64,000 nucleotides of DNA from Zymomonas mobilis subsp. pomaceae ATCC 29192 (GCF_000218875.1 NC_015709.1:1782501-1846500), one strand, 5' to 3'. Shown: positions 25,522-36,043, counted from the stretch's first letter. Notes: a model not told the origin generated them from the sequence alone. Numbers and translations are program-made.

Positions 25522-26913
25522 TTACCAAGCTAAAGGATGAGACCAATCACATTGTTGGTAAAGAAAATTCAGATCTTGGAATTTATTTTTTTGCTGCATT
25601 TCCAATAAATATTCAGCAGCACTTTGTCCGCTTTCCAAGATACGTTTAATCGGTTTCAAATAAAGCGATTCATCTTGTCCTTTTTCATTTAAATAGTTTC
25701 GTTTTATCAAAGCTTGTTCGATTAAGGGTAATAACTGACGACCCAATTCTAACAAGGTACGGCCATCACCCGTTACAGCCTGTAATCCTTTTTTAGGTGT
25801 ATGATTCCGTAATGATTGATGATCATTAAGCGTCCAAGATTTAACGATATCCCATGCCGTATTCAATAAAGCGTCATCATAGAGAATACCGACCCAAAAA
25901 GCTCCTAAAGCTGGCGACATCAATGCAGGGCCTCCATCCGCACCCCGCATTTCCAGATAGCCTTTCAGGCGCACTTCAGGAAAAGCGGTAGAAAGATGAT
26001 CGACCCAATCTGAAACCAACGGTTTTTCACCTGGTAAAGCGGGTAATTCACCCCGTAGAAAAGCGCGAAAATCCTGACCTGCGGCATCAATATAATGGCC
26101 ATCTCGATACACAAAATACATAGGTACCGAGAGCATATAATCGACATAGCGATCGTAACCGAAGCCTTCTTCAAAAACGAAAGGCAAAATACCCGTACGA
26201 TTAGGATCAGTATCTGTCCAGATATGACTGCGATAGGAAAGAAAACCATCAGGCTTCCCTTCCAAAAAGGGTGAATTCGCAAAAATAGCCGTTGCTAGGG
26301 GTTGAAGGGCCAAAGAAACACGGAATTTTTTGACCATATCTGCTTCGCTAGCATAATCCATATTCGTTTGAATAGTGCATGTCCGAAGCATCATATCTAA
26401 CCCAAGATGCCCTACTTTGGGCATATAATTAGCCATAATTTTGTAGCGCCCCTTGGGCATTAGGGATAAGTCGCTACGTTTTTTATCTGGCCATAAACCC
26501 AACCCCATAAATCCAAGGCCGAGCGTCTCGCTAACCTCATTGATCTGCGCGATATGACGTGTAATCTCGCCATGGGTTTCATGAATACTGCGACGCGGTG
26601 CCCCCGAAAGTTCAAATTGTCCAGCCGGTTCCAAGCTGATGGCACCGTCATCACCACTTAACCCAATAATCGTATCGTTTTCGCATACTGGCTTCCAGCC
26701 AAAGCGTGTAAGCCCTTTCAAAAGAGCCTGTATGCCGCCTTCTTCTGTATAAGAAGGCGCATGATGATCCGTTTTTTTGTAAACGAACTTTTCATGTTCT
26801 GTCCCAACACGCCAGAGCTCTTGCGGTTTTTCACCTGCCTTGAAAATTCGTAACAAATCCTCACGATTCTCAATCGGACGATCTTGGCTGTTTGGGGTCT
26901 GTCGCGTACTCAT
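25522..26913 (-). CDS. gshA: Glutamate-cysteine ligase (plant/alphaproteobacterial type)
   Basis: A 463-residue enzyme that joins glutamate and cysteine, the first step of glutathione synthesis. It belongs to the GCS2/plant-type group, recognisable from WRVGTEHEKFVYKK, YTEEGGIQALL, ISLEPAGQFELSGAP, TCTIQTNMDYASEADMVKKF and a YLEMRGADGG segment. The length matches the alphaproteobacterial proteins. It is unrelated in sequence to Escherichia coli GshA. It is followed downstream by purF on the same strand but separated by 400 bp, so it is probably transcribed alone. Confidence 0.93.
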   Translation of the reverse strand: MSTRQTPNSQDRPIENREDLLRIFKAGEKPQELWRVGTEHEKFVYKKTDHHAPSYTEEGGIQALLKGLTRFGWKPVCENDTIIGLSGDDGAISLEPAGQFELSGAPRRSIHETHGEITRHIAQINEVSETLGLGFMGLGLWPDKKRSDLSLMPKGRYKIMANYMPKVGHLGLDMMLRTCTIQTNMDYASEADMVKKFRVSLALQPLATAIFANSPFLEGKPDGFLSYRSHIWTDTDPNRTGILPFVFEEGFGYDRYVDYMLSVPMYFVYRDGHYIDAAGQDFRAFLRGELPALPGEKPLVSDWVDHLSTAFPEVRLKGYLEMRGADGGPALMSPALGAFWVGILYDDALLNTAWDIVKSWTLNDHQSLRNHTPKKGLQAVTGDGRTLLELGRQLLPLIEQALIKRNYLNEKGQDESLYLKPIKRILESGQSAAEYLLEMQQKNKFQDLNFLYQQCDWSHPLAW

Positions 26914-27006
26914 ACCACAAGATATAGCCTGTCTATTTTAAGGCTGCCAATCTATTTAGTCGTAACTTTTGCTCCACTCTGACAAAATTTTTCACAAAAA
27001 ACAGGG

Positions 27007-27027
27007 AACTACTTTGGAGCAGTAGTT
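27007..27027 (-). terminator. Possible terminator after rsmE
   Basis: AACTACT and AGTAGTT form a 7-bp stem with a 7-base loop. On the minus strand a run of six T follows five bases later. It lies between rsmE and gshA. Confidence 0.4.
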
Positions 27028-27081
27028 ATTATTTAGTTCTTTTAAAGAATAACTTTCCTTTACCTTAGTTTTTTGACGAAT

Positions 27082-27879
27082 TTATACAGGTGAATTTTGT
27101 GTTTCATTATAGATCGCGCGTGGTTGGCTATCCCAATCGCCCGCTTTGGTCATCCATAGAGTAATAGCCGCGATAGCGGCTGTATCCGCCCGTAAGATGC
27201 GAGGCCCCAAAGAAACAGGATAAGCTTGCTTAATATTTCCAATCAGGCTTCGTTCTTCATCCGTAAAACCGCCTTCTGGCCCAATTAAAATGGCAGAAGG
27301 GTGCGCTTTTCCAATCTCAGAAACGGCCTCTATCATTGGACGACCGCCTTCTTCATCGGCAAAAAATAATAGGCGTTCTGACGGCCAGTTATGAAGTAGA
27401 TCTTTTAAAGAAAGCGGCTCGGTCACTTCGGAAAGCGCTGTGCGCCCACATTGTTCTGCGGCCTCAATTACATGGGATCTCAACCGTTCCAGATTGACCC
27501 GATCAACAATAGTACGTTGTGTTATCACCGGTGTAATTTGGGCGACACCCAATTCACAAGCTTTTTCATATATCCAGTCAATCCGGCCTTTTTTAATAGG
27601 CGCTGTTAACAACCATAAATCGGGAGTATTTTCTTTATCATGCAGATAGCGAATGATTTTAATCTGTAATTTTCGCCTATCCGCTTCAATCACTTCACCC
27701 AGCCAAGCGCCGGTTTGATTATCAAATAGAACTAAATGGCTACCCATTTTAAAGCGCATAACGGACAATAGATAATGCGCCTGTGTTCGTTCAGGTATAA
27801 TAATCAAATTTAGGCTAAGGCGTTCTTCAATGAAAAGACGAGGGAGCGTTTTAACCGGCCATGCAGGTTCAGCGACCAT
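27082..27879 (-). CDS. rsmE: 16S rRNA (uracil-1498-N3)-methyltransferase
   Basis: A 265-residue SPOUT methyltransferase that methylates U1498 of 16S rRNA. It has an N-terminal PUA-like domain (AHYLLSVMRFKMGSHLVLFDNQTG). The knotted SAM-binding C-terminal domain carries SAILIGPEGGFTDEE and the final VSLGPRILRADTAAIAAI. AAGAAGA six bases before the ATG supports the start. It lies downstream of thiL on the same strand. Confidence 0.92.
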   Translation of the reverse strand: MVAEPAWPVKTLPRLFIEERLSLNLIIIPERTQAHYLLSVMRFKMGSHLVLFDNQTGAWLGEVIEADRRKLQIKIIRYLHDKENTPDLWLLTAPIKKGRIDWIYEKACELGVAQITPVITQRTIVDRVNLERLRSHVIEAAEQCGRTALSEVTEPLSLKDLLHNWPSERLLFFADEEGGRPMIEAVSEIGKAHPSAILIGPEGGFTDEERSLIGNIKQAYPVSLGPRILRADTAAIAAITLWMTKAGDWDSQPRAIYNETQNSPV

Positions 27880-27967
27880 AGTAAATCTTCTTTATTGGCG
27901 AAAAAACAAAAATTAAGAGATCAATTTTAGAAAGTTATCCAACGAAAATTATCTAACATGGTGCTTT

Positions 27968-28942
27968 TTAACAGTTGCATCCATGTTCATATCCCAAATT
28001 GCTGGGAGGTGTAATGAGGCCATGCTGGTTATAAAGAGACAGACCTTTTTCTTGAGAAAATTTACCCACCCGAAAAAGCCCGAAATTTTTTTCATCTGCT
28101 AAATGTTGTAATTTGTGCCGACAAGAAGAAGGCGCTGATAATATTAATTGATAATCATCACCCGCCGTTGCCGCTTGTAATCTTGTTGTTGGACTATCTC
28201 CAAAATAGGCAATAGCTTCTTTTGAGAGGGGCATTTTATCTAAATTAACCTTAACCCCAAGATTACTCGCTTCGGCTATGCGTTTCGCATCAATCAGTAG
28301 ACCATCGGAAATATCAGCCATGGCATGGACATAAGGCGCAAGCCATGCCCCTTCTTCTAAACGAGGAACCGGACAGCGATAGGCCTGAATCAAAATTTCT
28401 GTTAGGGGATTATCAATAGGTTTTCGGCGGTTGAGAATACGCAATCCGAAACCTGCATCTCCGATTGGGCCCGTCACCCAAAGATCATCTTCGGCTTTGG
28501 CACCACGGCGATCGGGTGCCCCGCAGCTAGGCGCTAGACCTATAACCGTCATTCCCGAGAAGTGAGCGGTATGACGGGGTAGGGCGACTGTATCGCCCCC
28601 TAATAAAGGAAGATTATATTGATGGCAGGCCGAGGCCAAGCCTTTAACGAAGGCCTGATCCCATTTGTAATCTATGCCTAAACTATAGCCCATTAAGGCG
28701 CCCAGCGGTTTAGCACCCTTAGCGGCTAGATCCGAAAGATTAACCCCCACCAATTTCTGCGCCACTGTTTCTGGGGGATCGTTCGAAAGGTAATGCACAT
28801 TTTCGACGATCATATCATGTGATAAGACAAGATCGCCTGTCGGGCGTGCCAAAATGGCAGCATCATCGGAAAGATTACGTGCAGCCGGGTCACCGGCAAT
28901 CTGGCGTAATGCCATGATAAAAGCCTGTTCCCGGCTGGACAT
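27968..28942 (-). CDS. thiL: Thiamine-monophosphate kinase
   Basis: A 324-residue enzyme that phosphorylates thiamine monophosphate to the pyrophosphate cofactor. Features seen are LSDDAAILARP, VLSHDMIVENVHYL, NLSDLAAKGAKPLGALMGY, LLGGDTVALPRH and MADISDGLLIDAKRIAEAS. These are the magnesium- and nucleotide-binding segments of the PurM-like fold. AGGA eight bases upstream supports the start. The nusB-thiL order is conserved in many bacteria. Thiamine pyrophosphate demand is high in an organism relying on pyruvate decarboxylase. Confidence 0.94.
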   Translation of the reverse strand: MSSREQAFIMALRQIAGDPAARNLSDDAAILARPTGDLVLSHDMIVENVHYLSNDPPETVAQKLVGVNLSDLAAKGAKPLGALMGYSLGIDYKWDQAFVKGLASACHQYNLPLLGGDTVALPRHTAHFSGMTVIGLAPSCGAPDRRGAKAEDDLWVTGPIGDAGFGLRILNRRKPIDNPLTEILIQAYRCPVPRLEEGAWLAPYVHAMADISDGLLIDAKRIAEASNLGVKVNLDKMPLSKEAIAYFGDSPTTRLQAATAGDDYQLILSAPSSCRHKLQHLADEKNFGLFRVGKFSQEKGLSLYNQHGLITPPSNLGYEHGCNC

Positions 28943-28961
28943 AGTTATTTCCTATTAGATT

Positions 28962-29432
28962 TTAAGCTTTTCCGCTTGCGGGACGCAGTTCTTTCGCAAC
29001 CGCATCCAGCAAACCATTTACGAAGCTTTTTTCCTGACGATCATAAAAAGCATCAGCAACGTCAATATATTCGCTGATAATGGTAGCGGTTGGCACATCT
29101 GGTCGGGCTAACAATTCGTAGGAACCCGCGCGCAGAATCTGACGCATCGGACGATCGAGGCGTTCAAGACTCCAACCTGAAGAAAGATGTTTGGCAATAA
29201 CGGTATCGATTTCCTGACAGCGTTCGCCTACACCTTTGACAATATCATCGAAGAAAGCGACTTCAGCCTTGATATAGGTAGCGTCTTCAATAGTCGCCCC
29301 TAACCGATACTGATGAAATTCATCCAATAAAATGGGAAGCGCCGTCTTTTCCATCTCGCGTTGATAAAGCGCCTGAACGGCAGCCAGTCTGGCTGCCGGA
29401 CGGGACGCGGTGCGTTTTTTCGCGTGCGCCAT
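28962..29432 (-). CDS. nusB: Transcription antitermination factor NusB
   Basis: A 156-residue all-helical protein. The N-terminal RPAARLAAVQALYQREM is the RNA/BoxA-binding helix; the C-terminal half contains LRAGSYELLARPDVPTATIISEYIDVADAF and KSFVNGLLDAVAKE. With NusE (S10) it binds BoxA RNA to promote antitermination on rRNA operons. Its ATG overlaps the hisD stop by one base (TAATG), so the two are translationally coupled. It is followed by thiL after 19 bp. Confidence 0.95.
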   Translation of the reverse strand: MAHAKKRTASRPAARLAAVQALYQREMEKTALPILLDEFHQYRLGATIEDATYIKAEVAFFDDIVKGVGERCQEIDTVIAKHLSSGWSLERLDRPMRQILRAGSYELLARPDVPTATIISEYIDVADAFYDRQEKSFVNGLLDAVAKELRPASGKA

Positions 29433-30724
29433 TATGATTTAAGCCTTGATAATACAGATTCAGCATGGGCAGGAAGCCCTTCCGCTTGGGCTAAAGTAAC
29501 CGCTGCAGGACCAATTTTACCGAGCGCTTTTTCTGAACAGTTAAGATAAGTCGTCCGCTTCATAAAATCGATTACCGATAAACCAGAAGAAAAGCGCGCG
29601 CGTCTTCCTGTCGGCAATACATGGTTGGGGCCGCCGACATAATCCCCAATCGCTTCTGGGGTATAGCGTCCCAAGAAGACTGAACCCGCATGACGGATTT
29701 TTGCAAATAAAGGATCGGGTTTAGCTACCGCTAATTCTAAATGTTCCGGTGCCAAACGATTAACCAGAGCAGGTGCTTCGTCCAAGGATTCTACTAAGAT
29801 AGTAGCCCCATGTGTTTCCCAACTTTCTCTAGCTACCTTAGCAGTAGCTAATTTTCCTAGTCGATCTTCAACAGCGGAGAGTGTTTTTTCAATTAAATCA
29901 GATGAATCCGAAATCAGGATAGATTGACTCGTTGGGTCATGCTCTGCCTGACTGAGGAGATCGGCGGCCAGCCAATCAGGGTCATTGTCTTTATCGGCAA
30001 CAATGACAATTTCCGAAGGGCCTGCGACCATGTCGATTCCGACTTCGCCGTAAAGCTGACGTTTAGCTTCGGCAACCCAAGCATTACCGGGGCCAACAAT
30101 AACATCGACTGGCTTTATACGCTTTGTTCCACTAGCCAAAGCGGCAACAGCCTGCGCGCCGCCGATGCGCCAAATTTCATCCACTTCCGCGATGACAGCC
30201 GCTGCGATTACTGCTGGATTGATGATCCCATCCGGGGTCGGGGTGACCATAACCAAACGTTCTACGCCAGCAACCTTGGCAGGAATGGCATTCATAAGAA
30301 CTGAAGAACAGTAAGCTGCCCGTCCCCCCGGTACATATAAACCGGCGGCTTCCACAGCTTGCCAGCGAACACCCATCCGAACGCCACTATCATCGGTTTG
30401 TTCGCTGTCTTTTGGCATTTGTGCTTCATGGCAGCGACGAATACGGGTCGCGGCTAATTTAAGCGCATCCATCAATTCAGAAGGCAAATTTTCACAGGCC
30501 GTCTTAATCTCATCCGCTTCTAGCTGCCATCCGATTTTATTGAGATCATGATGATCAAATTTTTGGGTTAATTCTAAAACGGCATCGTCACCGCGTTTTT
30601 TGACATCGGCAATAATCGCCGCAACATCCCGCGATACGTCACTTGCGCTTTCGCGCCGTTCGTCAACTAAACGTCCAAAATCGGCTGAAAAATCAGCTTT
30701 ATTACTTTCTAATTTATGCGGCAT
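29432..30724 (-). CDS. hisD: Histidinol dehydrogenase
   Basis: A 430-residue Zn-dependent enzyme that oxidises histidinol to histidine in the last two steps of the pathway. Conserved stretches are [64 protein letters not shown] and [14 protein letters not shown]; near the C-terminus [11 protein letters not shown] carries the zinc-ligand His. It overlaps hisG by 11 bp and nusB by one base, giving a tight hisG-hisD-nusB run. Confidence 0.96.
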   Translation of the reverse strand: MPHKLESNKADFSADFGRLVDERRESASDVSRDVAAIIADVKKRGDDAVLELTQKFDHHDLNKIGWQLEADEIKTACENLPSELMDALKLAATRIRRCHEAQMPKDSEQTDDSGVRMGVRWQAVEAAGLYVPGGRAAYCSSVLMNAIPAKVAGVERLVMVTPTPDGIINPAVIAAAVIAEVDEIWRIGGAQAVAALASGTKRIKPVDVIVGPGNAWVAEAKRQLYGEVGIDMVAGPSEIVIVADKDNDPDWLAADLLSQAEHDPTSQSILISDSSDLIEKTLSAVEDRLGKLATAKVARESWETHGATILVESLDEAPALVNRLAPEHLELAVAKPDPLFAKIRHAGSVFLGRYTPEAIGDYVGGPNHVLPTGRRARFSSGLSVIDFMKRTTYLNCSEKALGKIGPAAVTLAQAEGLPAHAESVLSRLKS

Positions 30725-31382
30725 TGTCCGTCACTCCTACCAATCGGCGGAAATTTTCAACTAAGGGCGCAATATCACCAGCACGCATTTTAAACGCAGC
30801 ACGGTTGACAATTAAACGGGCAGAAATGGGCATAATCTTTTCGACTTCAACCAACCCGTTTTCTTCCAAGGTGCGCCCTGACGAGACGAGATCAACAATC
30901 CGGCCCGCAAGACCCAAAGCAGGGGCAATTTCCATTGCACCATTAAGCTTAATGCATTCTGCCTGAACCCCGCGAGCCTCGAAATGTCGATGCGTCAAAT
31001 GCGGATATTTTGTAGCCACACGAACATGGCTCCATTCACGGGGATCATCTCCCTGAGCAAGCCTTTTGGGCTCGGCTATAGAAAGACGGCAGTGACCAAT
31101 ATTGAGGTCAACGGGGGCATAAAGCTCTGGGTAGCTGAATTCTTCTATCACGTCTGAGCCGACAATACCCATTTGGGCCGCACCATGCGCAACAAAAGTT
31201 GCCACGTCAAAAGCGCGAACCCGAATAATTTCGACATCATGACGATTGGTAGTAAAGCGCAGCAACCGGCTTTCTTTATCCAAAAAGGCAGCCTCTGGTA
31301 TAATACCAGCCGCTTCCAACATAGGAAGCGCCTCTTTTAGAATACGACCTTTCGGGATAGCAAAGACAAGCGGTTTAGTCAT
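30714..31382 (-). CDS. hisG: ATP phosphoribosyltransferase, short form
   Basis: A 222-residue catalytic subunit that starts histidine synthesis by joining ATP and PRPP. Visible features are [53 protein letters not shown] and [13 protein letters not shown]. It lacks the C-terminal regulatory domain of long HisG, and short forms need the HisZ regulatory subunit. No hisZ is present in this window, so it should be elsewhere. It overlaps hisD by 11 bp. Confidence 0.94.
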   Translation of the reverse strand: MTKPLVFAIPKGRILKEALPMLEAAGIIPEAAFLDKESRLLRFTTNRHDVEIIRVRAFDVATFVAHGAAQMGIVGSDVIEEFSYPELYAPVDLNIGHCRLSIAEPKRLAQGDDPREWSHVRVATKYPHLTHRHFEARGVQAECIKLNGAMEIAPALGLAGRIVDLVSSGRTLEENGLVEVEKIMPISARLIVNRAAFKMRAGDIAPLVENFRRLVGVTDNAA

Positions 31383-31470
31383 GATGGAACGTCCATAACG
31401 TTTGCAGCACTATTCAGCAAGAAAAGGCGCTGTGAAAAGCGTAGCAAAAAGAATTTTTTTTTAAGTATGC

Positions 31471-31782
31471 TTACTCTGTCGGGCTGAGCGTGAGTTTTAA
31501 GGCATGAATTCGATCAGGTAACAGATCTCCCAAAGCCCTATGAACCATTTTTTCTCTATTGATTCGGCTTTCATTTTGAAAAGCCTTGGCCATAATAGTC
31601 AGAGAAAAATGGCTTTCTCCTTCATGCTTATGACCTGCATGACCCGCGTGGCTTGCACTATCATCTTGAATGACAAGCGTTTTCGGTGAAAGCGCGGCTT
31701 CAATTCTTTCTTTGATAAGGCGGGCAACGGGACCAGACTGACCATTATCAGAATCATTACCAAGGGTGCTGTGCATATTCAT
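31471..31782 (-). CDS. BolA family protein
   Basis: A 103-residue BolA/IbaG-like protein: LIKERIEAALSPKTLVIQDDSASHAGH, then SHFSLTIMAKAFQNESRINREKMVHRALGDLL. The loop HAGHAGHKHEGESHFSL is histidine-rich. The conserved His that BolA uses to share a 2Fe-2S cluster with monothiol glutaredoxin is present. It is divergent from the J-domain gene. Confidence 0.9.
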   Translation of the reverse strand: MNMHSTLGNDSDNGQSGPVARLIKERIEAALSPKTLVIQDDSASHAGHAGHKHEGESHFSLTIMAKAFQNESRINREKMVHRALGDLLPDRIHALKLTLSPTE

Positions 31783-31865
31783 AAGGTCTTCCTATATAAA
31801 GATAACATCAAAAAAAACAGGAAAGGCGAGGGCTCCGTTCTCCCGAGAATCCTAAGAGCCCGAAT

Positions 31866-32498
31866 ATGGGGATAAGTTTGGCGGATAGAGGCAAAAAAAA
31901 CAATTCAGCACGATTCCATGGTCGGGTTGAAGGACAGATACGACAATGTGAACATCCGGGCTGTGAATTACCGGGTGAATTTCGGGCACCGCGTCACCAT
32001 AGATCAGATAATGCGGCGCCTGCTGGCGGTCTTGGTGACGAACGATGGCATTGGTTTTGTCTCGAACATGTCCGCGCCTTTAATGACAGTTATAATTTCT
32101 TTGCCGGTATGAGCGAAGAAGAAATTTATAATGCGCAACGGCCTTTTGCTGGCTGGGAAAGAGAAAGCCGAGCTTTTGCTACAAATGGTTCTCCGCCGCC
32201 CCGTTGGGCCGATTTTCAAGATCCCTTAGATGCTATCGGTGCCCGTTTTAAAAGAACAGCGCATAAGCGCTATACTTCTCATCAAAAGGGTAAAGCGGTT
32301 TCTTCTTTTGATGAAAAAGCTTTAAAAACACTAGGACTGGATGCTGATACGGATCGTCAACAGCTTAGAAAACGGTATGCTGAATTATTGCGCCGTTATC
32401 ATCCTGATCGTAATGGGGGTGATCGTACGTATGAGAAGGCGTTACAGGATGTTATTGCGGCCTATACGCATTTGAAATCATCTGCGATTTTTGCATAG
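31866..32498 (+). CDS. J-domain co-chaperone protein
   Basis: A 210-residue protein with a C-terminal J domain: LKTLGLDADTDRQQLRKRYAELLRRYHPDRNGGD, HPD at 179-181. The N-terminal part has two short Cys/His-bearing segments (CEHPGCELPGEFRAP and FCLEHVRAFN) that could bind a metal. The J domain would stimulate an Hsp70 ATPase. The start is uncertain: ATG at 31866, or TTG at 31878 with GGGGAT a few bases upstream. The gene is followed directly by cobS- and cobT-like genes, an arrangement widespread in alphaproteobacteria. Confidence 0.85.
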   Translation: MGISLADRGKKNNSARFHGRVEGQIRQCEHPGCELPGEFRAPRHHRSDNAAPAGGLGDERWHWFCLEHVRAFNDSYNFFAGMSEEEIYNAQRPFAGWERESRAFATNGSPPPRWADFQDPLDAIGARFKRTAHKRYTSHQKGKAVSSFDEKALKTLGLDADTDRQQLRKRYAELLRRYHPDRNGGDRTYEKALQDVIAAYTHLKSSAIFA

Positions 32499-32527
32499 AC
32501 ATATAATATTATTCTCAAGGAGAGATC

Positions 32528-33511
32528 ATGGCTGACTTGGAAAACTTTCAGTCCGATAGCGACAGCGGTACGGTATTGGATGCACCAGATATCAAAGTAA
32601 AAGTAAGAGATGTCTTTGGTATCGATTCCGATATGGAAGTGCCTGCCTTTTCGGTAGCCGATGAGCGGGTGCCTGATCTTGATCCTGCCTATATCTTTGA
32701 TAAAGAGACCACCCTCGCGATTTTAGCTGGTTTTGCCTATAATCGCCGCGTGATGGTACAAGGCTATCATGGAACGGGAAAATCTTCTCACATTGAACAA
32801 GTGGCGGCCCGTTTAAAATGGCCTTGTGTGCGAATCAATCTGGATGCGCATATTAGTCGAATTGACCTTATAGGTCGGGATGCCATTGTCGTGCGCGATG
32901 GTCAGCAGATCACCGAATTCAAAGAAGGTATTTTACCTTGGGCTTTACAAACACCTACAGCCCTTGTCTTTGATGAATATGATGCCGGTCGTCCTGACGT
33001 TATGTTTGTTATTCAGCGTGTGCTGGAAACCGGTGGTAAGCTAACCTTGCTGGATCAAAATCGGGTTATCCGTCCCAGCCCGTGGTTTCGTTTGTTTGCA
33101 ACGGCCAATACTGTAGGATTGGGCGATACCAGTGGTCTTTACCACGGTACACAGCAAATCAATCAGGGACAGATGGATCGTTGGAATATCGTTACGACTC
33201 TAAATTATCTGGCTTCTGAAACTGAAGAAAAGATCATTCTTGCAAAATGTTCTAATTATGACTCACCAGAAGGTAAGGCAATGATCGCCAAGATGGTCAA
33301 GGTCGCTGATCTTAGTCGAGCGGGCTTTATTAATGGTGATATTTCAACGGTTATGAGTCCTCGTACAGTTTTAAGTTGGGCTGAAAATAATCATATTTTC
33401 AAAGATCCTGCTTTTGCCTTTAGGGTCTCTTTCCTTAATCGTTGTGACGAAGCAGAAAGACCTCTGGTCGCCGAGTATTATCAGCGTGTTTTCGGTGCAG
33501 ACTTATCTTAA
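32528..33511 (+). CDS. cobS: CobS-like AAA+ ATPase
   Basis: A 327-residue AAA+ ATPase of the CobS/MoxR group. Walker A is GYHGTGKSS at residues 79-87, Walker B is ALVFDEYDAG, and the sensor region is RLFATANTVGLGDTSGLYHGTQ. In aerobic cobalamin synthesis CobS and CobT power cobalt insertion by CobN. AAGGAGAG before the ATG supports the start. No cobN or other cobalamin gene is present in the window, so the role here may be insertion or remodelling of another target. It is 32 bp before its partner cobT. Confidence 0.88.
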   Translation: MADLENFQSDSDSGTVLDAPDIKVKVRDVFGIDSDMEVPAFSVADERVPDLDPAYIFDKETTLAILAGFAYNRRVMVQGYHGTGKSSHIEQVAARLKWPCVRINLDAHISRIDLIGRDAIVVRDGQQITEFKEGILPWALQTPTALVFDEYDAGRPDVMFVIQRVLETGGKLTLLDQNRVIRPSPWFRLFATANTVGLGDTSGLYHGTQQINQGQMDRWNIVTTLNYLASETEEKIILAKCSNYDSPEGKAMIAKMVKVADLSRAGFINGDISTVMSPRTVLSWAENNHIFKDPAFAFRVSFLNRCDEAERPLVAEYYQRVFGADLS

Positions 33512-33543
33512 ATTAAGCTCTGCCTTTATGAAGGATAGGCGCC

Positions 33544-35400
33544 ATGGCTGAAAATACCCAGATCGATAAATTCCGGCAGTATCTAAGCGGTGCAGCACGG
33601 GCTATTGCAGATAAAGATTCGCTTCAGGTGCGCTTCACCACACAGACACCTTCGATAAAGGGAAATGTTATCAGTGTTCCCATGCCTGATATTACGTTGT
33701 CGCCTGAAAATATCGCTTTGGCTCGTGGGGTAACAGACGCTTATGCTTTAAAAACCAAATGGCATGATTCAAAGCTGCATCACCATTTGAAACCATCAGA
33801 TCCCACTGCAAGTGAACTTTTTGATAACCTTGAACAAACCCGTGTTGAAGCTATCGGTGCACAGGGGATGGAGGGCATCCGCCAAAATTTAAAAGCTGCG
33901 CTTGCTTTTCAGATTGCACAAACCAATTTGGCTCAGGCTAAAATTCGGGAAGAAGTACCGCTGGACATCGCTTTACCGCTTTTAGTACGGGAAAAAATGA
34001 CAGGTGATCAGCCCCCTGCATCCGCAGAAAAAGCTTTAAAGCTACTCCGGCCTTGGATCACGGAAAAGGCGGGTAAAACCCTTGATGATTTAGCTAAATC
34101 GGCGGCTAATCAGAGTTCTTTTGCCGATAAGGCACTTCATTTATTACAGGATCTGCAAATTATCCCTTTGGATGATCAAGCAGAAACGAAGACGAGTCCT
34201 ACTGATGATACCTCTGGTGATGAGGATAAAGAGAGCGAAGCCGGTTCATCAAGCGAACAAGATAGTCCGCAAGAAGAATCGGGTGGTGAACCACAGGAAA
34301 TGCGCGGACAAGGTCAAGGGGATGAGTCCGATACTAGCGCCCATAACCCGGATCGGGACGGAAGCGATCAAGAAGAGCTGGCAACAGAGGGCGGCGATGA
34401 AGAAGGCGAAGGTCTCAGCCCAAATGCCACAGCAGGTAAAAATCAGGAAGAGGACAGCTTTCAGTATAAAATTTTTACAACCGCACATGATGAAATTGTT
34501 GCAGCGCATGATCTTTGTGACGAAGAAGAGTTACAGCGGCTACGAGCCTATCTTGATCAGCAACTAAGCCACCTTCATGGGGTCGTAACCCGTTTGGCCA
34601 ATCGTCTACAACGGCGGCTTCAGGCACAACAAAATCGTAGCTGGGATTTTGACCAAGATGAAGGTTTATTAGATGCTGCGCGATTATCGCGTATTATCGC
34701 TAATCCTCTGTTACCTCTCAGCTATAAAATCGAGCGTGAAGCCTCTTTTAAAGATACGGTTGTTACTCTTCTTATTGATAATTCTGGTTCGATGCGGGGA
34801 AGGCCGATTTCAATCGCCGCGATTTCAGCTGATATTCTAGCAAGGACGCTGGAACGTTGCGGAGTGCGGACAGAAATTTTAGGCTTTACGACGCGGGCTT
34901 GGAAGGGCGGCAGCAGTCGTGAAGACTGGTTAAATGCCGGTCGTCCACCGGCCCCAGGGCGGCTTAATGATCTGCGTCATATTATATATAAAGAAGCAGA
35001 TGAACCTTGGCGTCGCGCCAAAAATTCACTCGGTCTAATGATGCGGGAAGGGCTTTTAAAAGAAAATATTGATGGGGAAGCTTTAATATGGGCGCATAAT
35101 CGTTTACTGGTGCGCCCAGAGGATCGGCGAATATTAATGGTTATTTCTGATGGTGCCCCTGTCGATGATTCCACGCTTTCTGTTAACAGCAGTAGTTATC
35201 TTGAAAAGCATTTAAGACAGGTTATCAATTGGATTGAAAATAAATCACCTGTGCAATTGTTGGCCATCGGGATCGGGCATGATGTAACCCGTTATTATCG
35301 GCGTGCGGTTACTTTGATGGATGCTGAACAGCTGGGCGGCGCGATTGTGGAGCAGCTGGCTGCTCTTTTTGATGACCGTAAAAGTAAAACTTCCAGTTAA
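33544..35400 (+). CDS. cobT: CobT-like VWA-domain protein
   Basis: A 618-residue partner of CobS. The N-terminal helical region (about 1-215) leads into a highly acidic, low-complexity linker (about 216-310, Glu/Asp/Ser/Gly-rich). A C-terminal von Willebrand A domain follows, with MIDAS motif LIDNSGSM beginning at Asp412 and later [14 protein letters not shown]. This matches CobT of cobaltochelatase in order and size. VWA/AAA+ pairs act as metal-insertion or protein-remodelling machines. AAGGA eight bases upstream supports the start. Confidence 0.88.
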   Translation: MAENTQIDKFRQYLSGAARAIADKDSLQVRFTTQTPSIKGNVISVPMPDITLSPENIALARGVTDAYALKTKWHDSKLHHHLKPSDPTASELFDNLEQTRVEAIGAQGMEGIRQNLKAALAFQIAQTNLAQAKIREEVPLDIALPLLVREKMTGDQPPASAEKALKLLRPWITEKAGKTLDDLAKSAANQSSFADKALHLLQDLQIIPLDDQAETKTSPTDDTSGDEDKESEAGSSSEQDSPQEESGGEPQEMRGQGQGDESDTSAHNPDRDGSDQEELATEGGDEEGEGLSPNATAGKNQEEDSFQYKIFTTAHDEIVAAHDLCDEEELQRLRAYLDQQLSHLHGVVTRLANRLQRRLQAQQNRSWDFDQDEGLLDAARLSRIIANPLLPLSYKIEREASFKDTVVTLLIDNSGSMRGRPISIAAISADILARTLERCGVRTEILGFTTRAWKGGSSREDWLNAGRPPAPGRLNDLRHIIYKEADEPWRRAKNSLGLMMREGLLKENIDGEALIWAHNRLLVRPEDRRILMVISDGAPVDDSTLSVNSSSYLEKHLRQVINWIENKSPVQLLAIGIGHDVTRYYRRAVTLMDAEQLGGAIVEQLAALFDDRKSKTSS

Positions 35401-35430
35401 AATTGAATATGTATTTTCTTTATATAAACG

Positions 35431-35460
35431 AAAAAGCCTGACTAAAAAGTCAGGCTTTTT
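35431..35460. terminator. Bidirectional terminator between cobT and ssb
   Basis: A 13-bp perfect stem, AAAAAGCCTGACT / AGTCAGGCTTTTT, has a 4-base loop. The A and T runs make it active on both strands for the convergent genes. Confidence 0.88.
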
Positions 35461-35485
35461 TGCTTTATTCTATTTTTCATAAATC

Positions 35486-36043
35486 TTAAAATGGGACATC
35501 ATCGTCTAAATCAATACCAAAAGGGTCGTGGCCTTCGTTCTTATTGCCACCCGCTGGGGTATTATTGTCAAAATCACCGTTGGTCTTGCCCCAATCGTTA
35601 TTTTGATGGCCCGCATTACTGGAACCAAAATTATTATTGCCGGTGTTGCCGCCAAATCCACCACTACTGCCGCCGCCAAAATCGCCGCCGCTACGACTAT
35701 CCAGCATGACAAGCTGCCCATTGAATCCTTGTAAAATGATTTCAGTGGTATAGCGATCCTGACCCGATTGATCTTGCCATTTGCGCGTTTGCAATTGGCC
35801 TTCGATATAAACTTTACTTCCCTTGCGAAGATATTGTTCGACAACTTTTACCAGACCTTCACTGAAGATCGAGACAGAATGCCATTCTGTTTTTTCACGT
35901 CGTTCACCCGTATTACGGTCGCGCCATGTTTCTGACGTTGCAATACGCAGATTGGCCATCCGGTTACCGTTACTAAAGGTTTTGATTTCAGGGTCACGCC
36001 CCAAATTACCCAGTATGATGACCTTATTAACGCTGCCTGCCAT
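35486..36043 (-). CDS. ssb: Single-stranded DNA-binding protein
   Basis: A 185-residue SSB. The N-terminal OB fold ([46 protein letters not shown]) spans about 110 residues. A Gly/Asn-rich flexible linker follows. The conserved acidic tip DDDVPF at the extreme C-terminus recruits repair and replication partners. It works with the replicative polymerase encoded nearby. Confidence 0.96.
   Translation of the reverse strand: MAGSVNKVIILGNLGRDPEIKTFSNGNRMANLRIATSETWRDRNTGERREKTEWHSVSIFSEGLVKVVEQYLRKGSKVYIEGQLQTRKWQDQSGQDRYTTEIILQGFNGQLVMLDSRSGGDFGGGSSGGFGGNTGNNNFGSSNAGHQNNDWGKTNGDFDNNTPAGGNKNEGHDPFGIDLDDDVPF

Noticed and set aside
34121-34567. 148-codon plus-strand frame inside cobT
   Set aside because: It is an out-of-frame shadow of the acidic, repetitive linker of cobT, giving a Lys/Met-rich nonsense peptide.
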